NCBI RefSeq assembly: GCF_007970665.1
Contig: NZ_CP042430.1
Coordinates: 4,712,001 to 4,776,000, forward strand
Source of the DNA: Baekduia soli
Lineage (GTDB): Bacteria > Actinomycetota > Thermoleophilia > Solirubrobacterales > Solirubrobacteraceae
Direction of reading: 5' to 3'
DNA: 64,000 nt
Position numbers and translations under genes: made by a program. Each line of letters begins with the position of its first letter. Within the stretch, counting starts at the first letter, position 1. This document shows positions 62,892 to 64,000 of this stretch, one piece after another. A model generated the notes under the pieces. That model worked only from the letters and a program-made list of their open reading frames with translations, did not search any database and was not told the origin of the DNA.

Positions 62892-64000
62892 ATGTCGCCC
62901 AAGCATCTGTGGAGCGGGAACTGGCGTGCCGAGACCGAGGCCGAGGCCGAGGAGCGTCGCCGCCGGGAGGCCGAGCAGCCCACCCCTGAGCGCCCCACCC
63001 GCGTCGAGCACCACGCGACGGGCGATCCGCAGTCCCCGCGACGCGGCCTGTGGGCGGCCGGGACCGTCGCGCTCGTCGTCGCCGCCGCGGCCGGCTTCGG
63101 CGCCTACGCGCTCATCGACGGCGGCGGCAACGGGTCCGGCACCGGCACCGCGCGGCCCGCCGCGCTGCCCGCGACGGCCTCCAAGCCGCTGGCCCCCCAG
63201 CGCGGCCAGACCCGCGCCGGGCAGATCTACGCCGCGGCCAGCCCGGCCGTGGTCTCCATCCGCACCAGCTCGGGGACGGGCACCGGCTTCCTCATCGACG
63301 ACAAGGGCACGCTGGTCACCAACGACCACGTCGTCGAGACGTCGAAGACCGTCAGCGTCAAGTTCGGCACCGACGGGCGCACGATCTCCGGCGAGGTCCG
63401 CGGCGTCGACCCCTCGAGCGACCTGGCCGTCGTCCACATCGACCCGTCGGCCGCGCCGCCGGACGCCAAGCCGCTGCAGTTCGCCGACTCGCGCGGCGTC
63501 TCGGTCGGCGACACGGTCATCGCGATCGGCAACCCCTTCGGCCTGGACCGCACCGCGACCGAGGGCATCGTCTCCAGCCTGGGCCGTACCCTCCAGGCCC
63601 CCAACGGCTTCCAGATCGACGGCGTCATCCAGACCGACGCGGCGATCAACCCCGGCAACTCGGGCGGCCCGCTGCTCGACGACGGCGGCAAGGTCATCGG
63701 CGTCAACTCGCAGATCGCGACCAACGGCGTCAGCAACGGCAACGTCGGCATCGGCTTCGCGGTGCCGTCCAACACCGTGCGCCAGGTCGTCCCCGGCCTC
63801 GAGCAGGGCAAGACGGTCAGCCACGCCTGGCTCGGCGTGGAGACCGGCTCGAGCTCCAGCGACCCGACGTCGACCAGCGGCGGCGCCCAGATCACCGACG
63901 TCACGCCGGGCGGCCCGGCCGATGACGCGGGCCTGCAGGTCGGCGACGTCGTCACGAAGATCGACGGCACCGCCGTCAACGACGCGACCGACCTGTCGAC
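62892..64000 (+). CDS. htrA: HtrA/DegP-type membrane-anchored serine protease with PDZ domain (3' end outside window)
   Basis: The protein starts MSPKHLWSGNW at ATG 62892; GTG 62886 in the same frame is closer to the AAGGAG at 62867. A cytoplasmic charged N-terminus, one transmembrane helix (GLWAAGTVALVVAAAAGFGAYAL) and a Gly/Ala linker precede the trypsin-like domain. The triad is complete: His in VTNDHVV, Asp in PSSDLAVV, Ser in NPGNSGGPLL. A PDZ domain begins at ITDVTPGGPADDAG and runs past the window edge. It is an envelope quality-control protease. Confidence 0.93.
   Translation, partial: MSPKHLWSGNWRAETEAEAEERRRREAEQPTPERPTRVEHHATGDPQSPRRGLWAAGTVALVVAAAAGFGAYALIDGGGNGSGTGTARPAALPATASKPLAPQRGQTRAGQIYAAASPAVVSIRTSSGTGTGFLIDDKGTLVTNDHVVETSKTVSVKFGTDGRTISGEVRGVDPSSDLAVVHIDPSAAPPDAKPLQFADSRGVSVGDTVIAIGNPFGLDRTATEGIVSSLGRTLQAPNGFQIDGVIQTDAAINPGNSGGPLLDDGGKVIGVNSQIATNGVSNGNVGIGFAVPSNTVRQVVPGLEQGKTVSHAWLGVETGSSSSDPTSTSGGAQITDVTPGGPADDAGLQVGDVVTKIDGTAVNDATDLS

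Overview
The window is a very GC-rich (about 70% or more), gene-dense stretch of an actinobacterial chromosome. An actinobacterial-type integration host factor, a six-gene Mce operon, F420-type luciferase-like oxidoreductase, acyl-CoA catabolism genes and many GTG starts point to Actinobacteriota. The repertoire of lineage-specific hypotheticals and the MerR-HTH cyclase look most like Thermoleophilia/Solirubrobacterales (Conexibacter or Baekduia relatives). That lineage call is recollection of families, not a search. No tRNA, rRNA, CRISPR array, insertion sequence or prophage was seen.

Layout. 1-3.4 kb: a MerR-HTH/cyclase regulator cut by the window edge, an eroded epimerase-acyltransferase pseudogene, a nucleoside phosphorylase-like gene and two coiled-coil genes. 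3.7-9.1 kb: a large multidomain cell-wall hydrolase, a hypothetical, FdhD and a sirtuin. 9.1-13.6 kb: fatty-acid catabolism (a hydroxyacyl-CoA dehydrogenase/enoyl-CoA hydratase fusion, an acyl-CoA dehydrogenase with a palindromic operator, PadR and SRPBCC genes). 13.7-22.5 kb: small hypotheticals, a Ca2+/H+ antiporter, a lipoprotein, a secreted C5-epimerase, an ArsA-like ATPase pair and membrane proteins. 22.5-24.8 kb: a MoxR/VWA pair. 24.9-27.6 kb: a TPP riboswitch controlling an ABC transporter for a thiamine-pyrimidine precursor. 27.6-32.1 kb: an AlkA-type glycosylase, then a fatty acid hydroxylase and a YghO-like acyltransferase divergent from a serine-palmitoyltransferase-like enzyme. This looks like a compact sphingolipid/ceramide locus. 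32.4 kb: mihF.

50.1-32.8 kb (minus strand) is one long codirectional run: two YrbE permeases, an in-line Mkl-type ATPase, six Mce proteins, an RND/MMPL transporter, a thioredoxin-fold protein, a B3/B4-domain protein, two hypotheticals and a glyoxalase. Most junctions are 1-4 nt start/stop overlaps. Five of these genes carry a single missing base in a C/G run. Each restored base rejoins full-length family members and restores the overlaps, so sequencing error is the likeliest cause.

50.2-56.3 kb is a nitrogen module: an amt-PII-PucR operon divergent from a type III glutamine synthetase. The PII protein has Leu at the canonical Tyr51 modification site. 56.4-64 kb holds an F420-type oxidoreductase, small genes, cobalamin-dependent MetH with an operator-like palindrome at its promoter, an aldose-epimerase-like gene and a membrane-anchored HtrA protease cut by the window edge.

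A recurrent feature is a TAnnnT -10-like hexamer ending only 5-10 nt before the start codon, often a GTG, which suggests many leaderless mRNAs.
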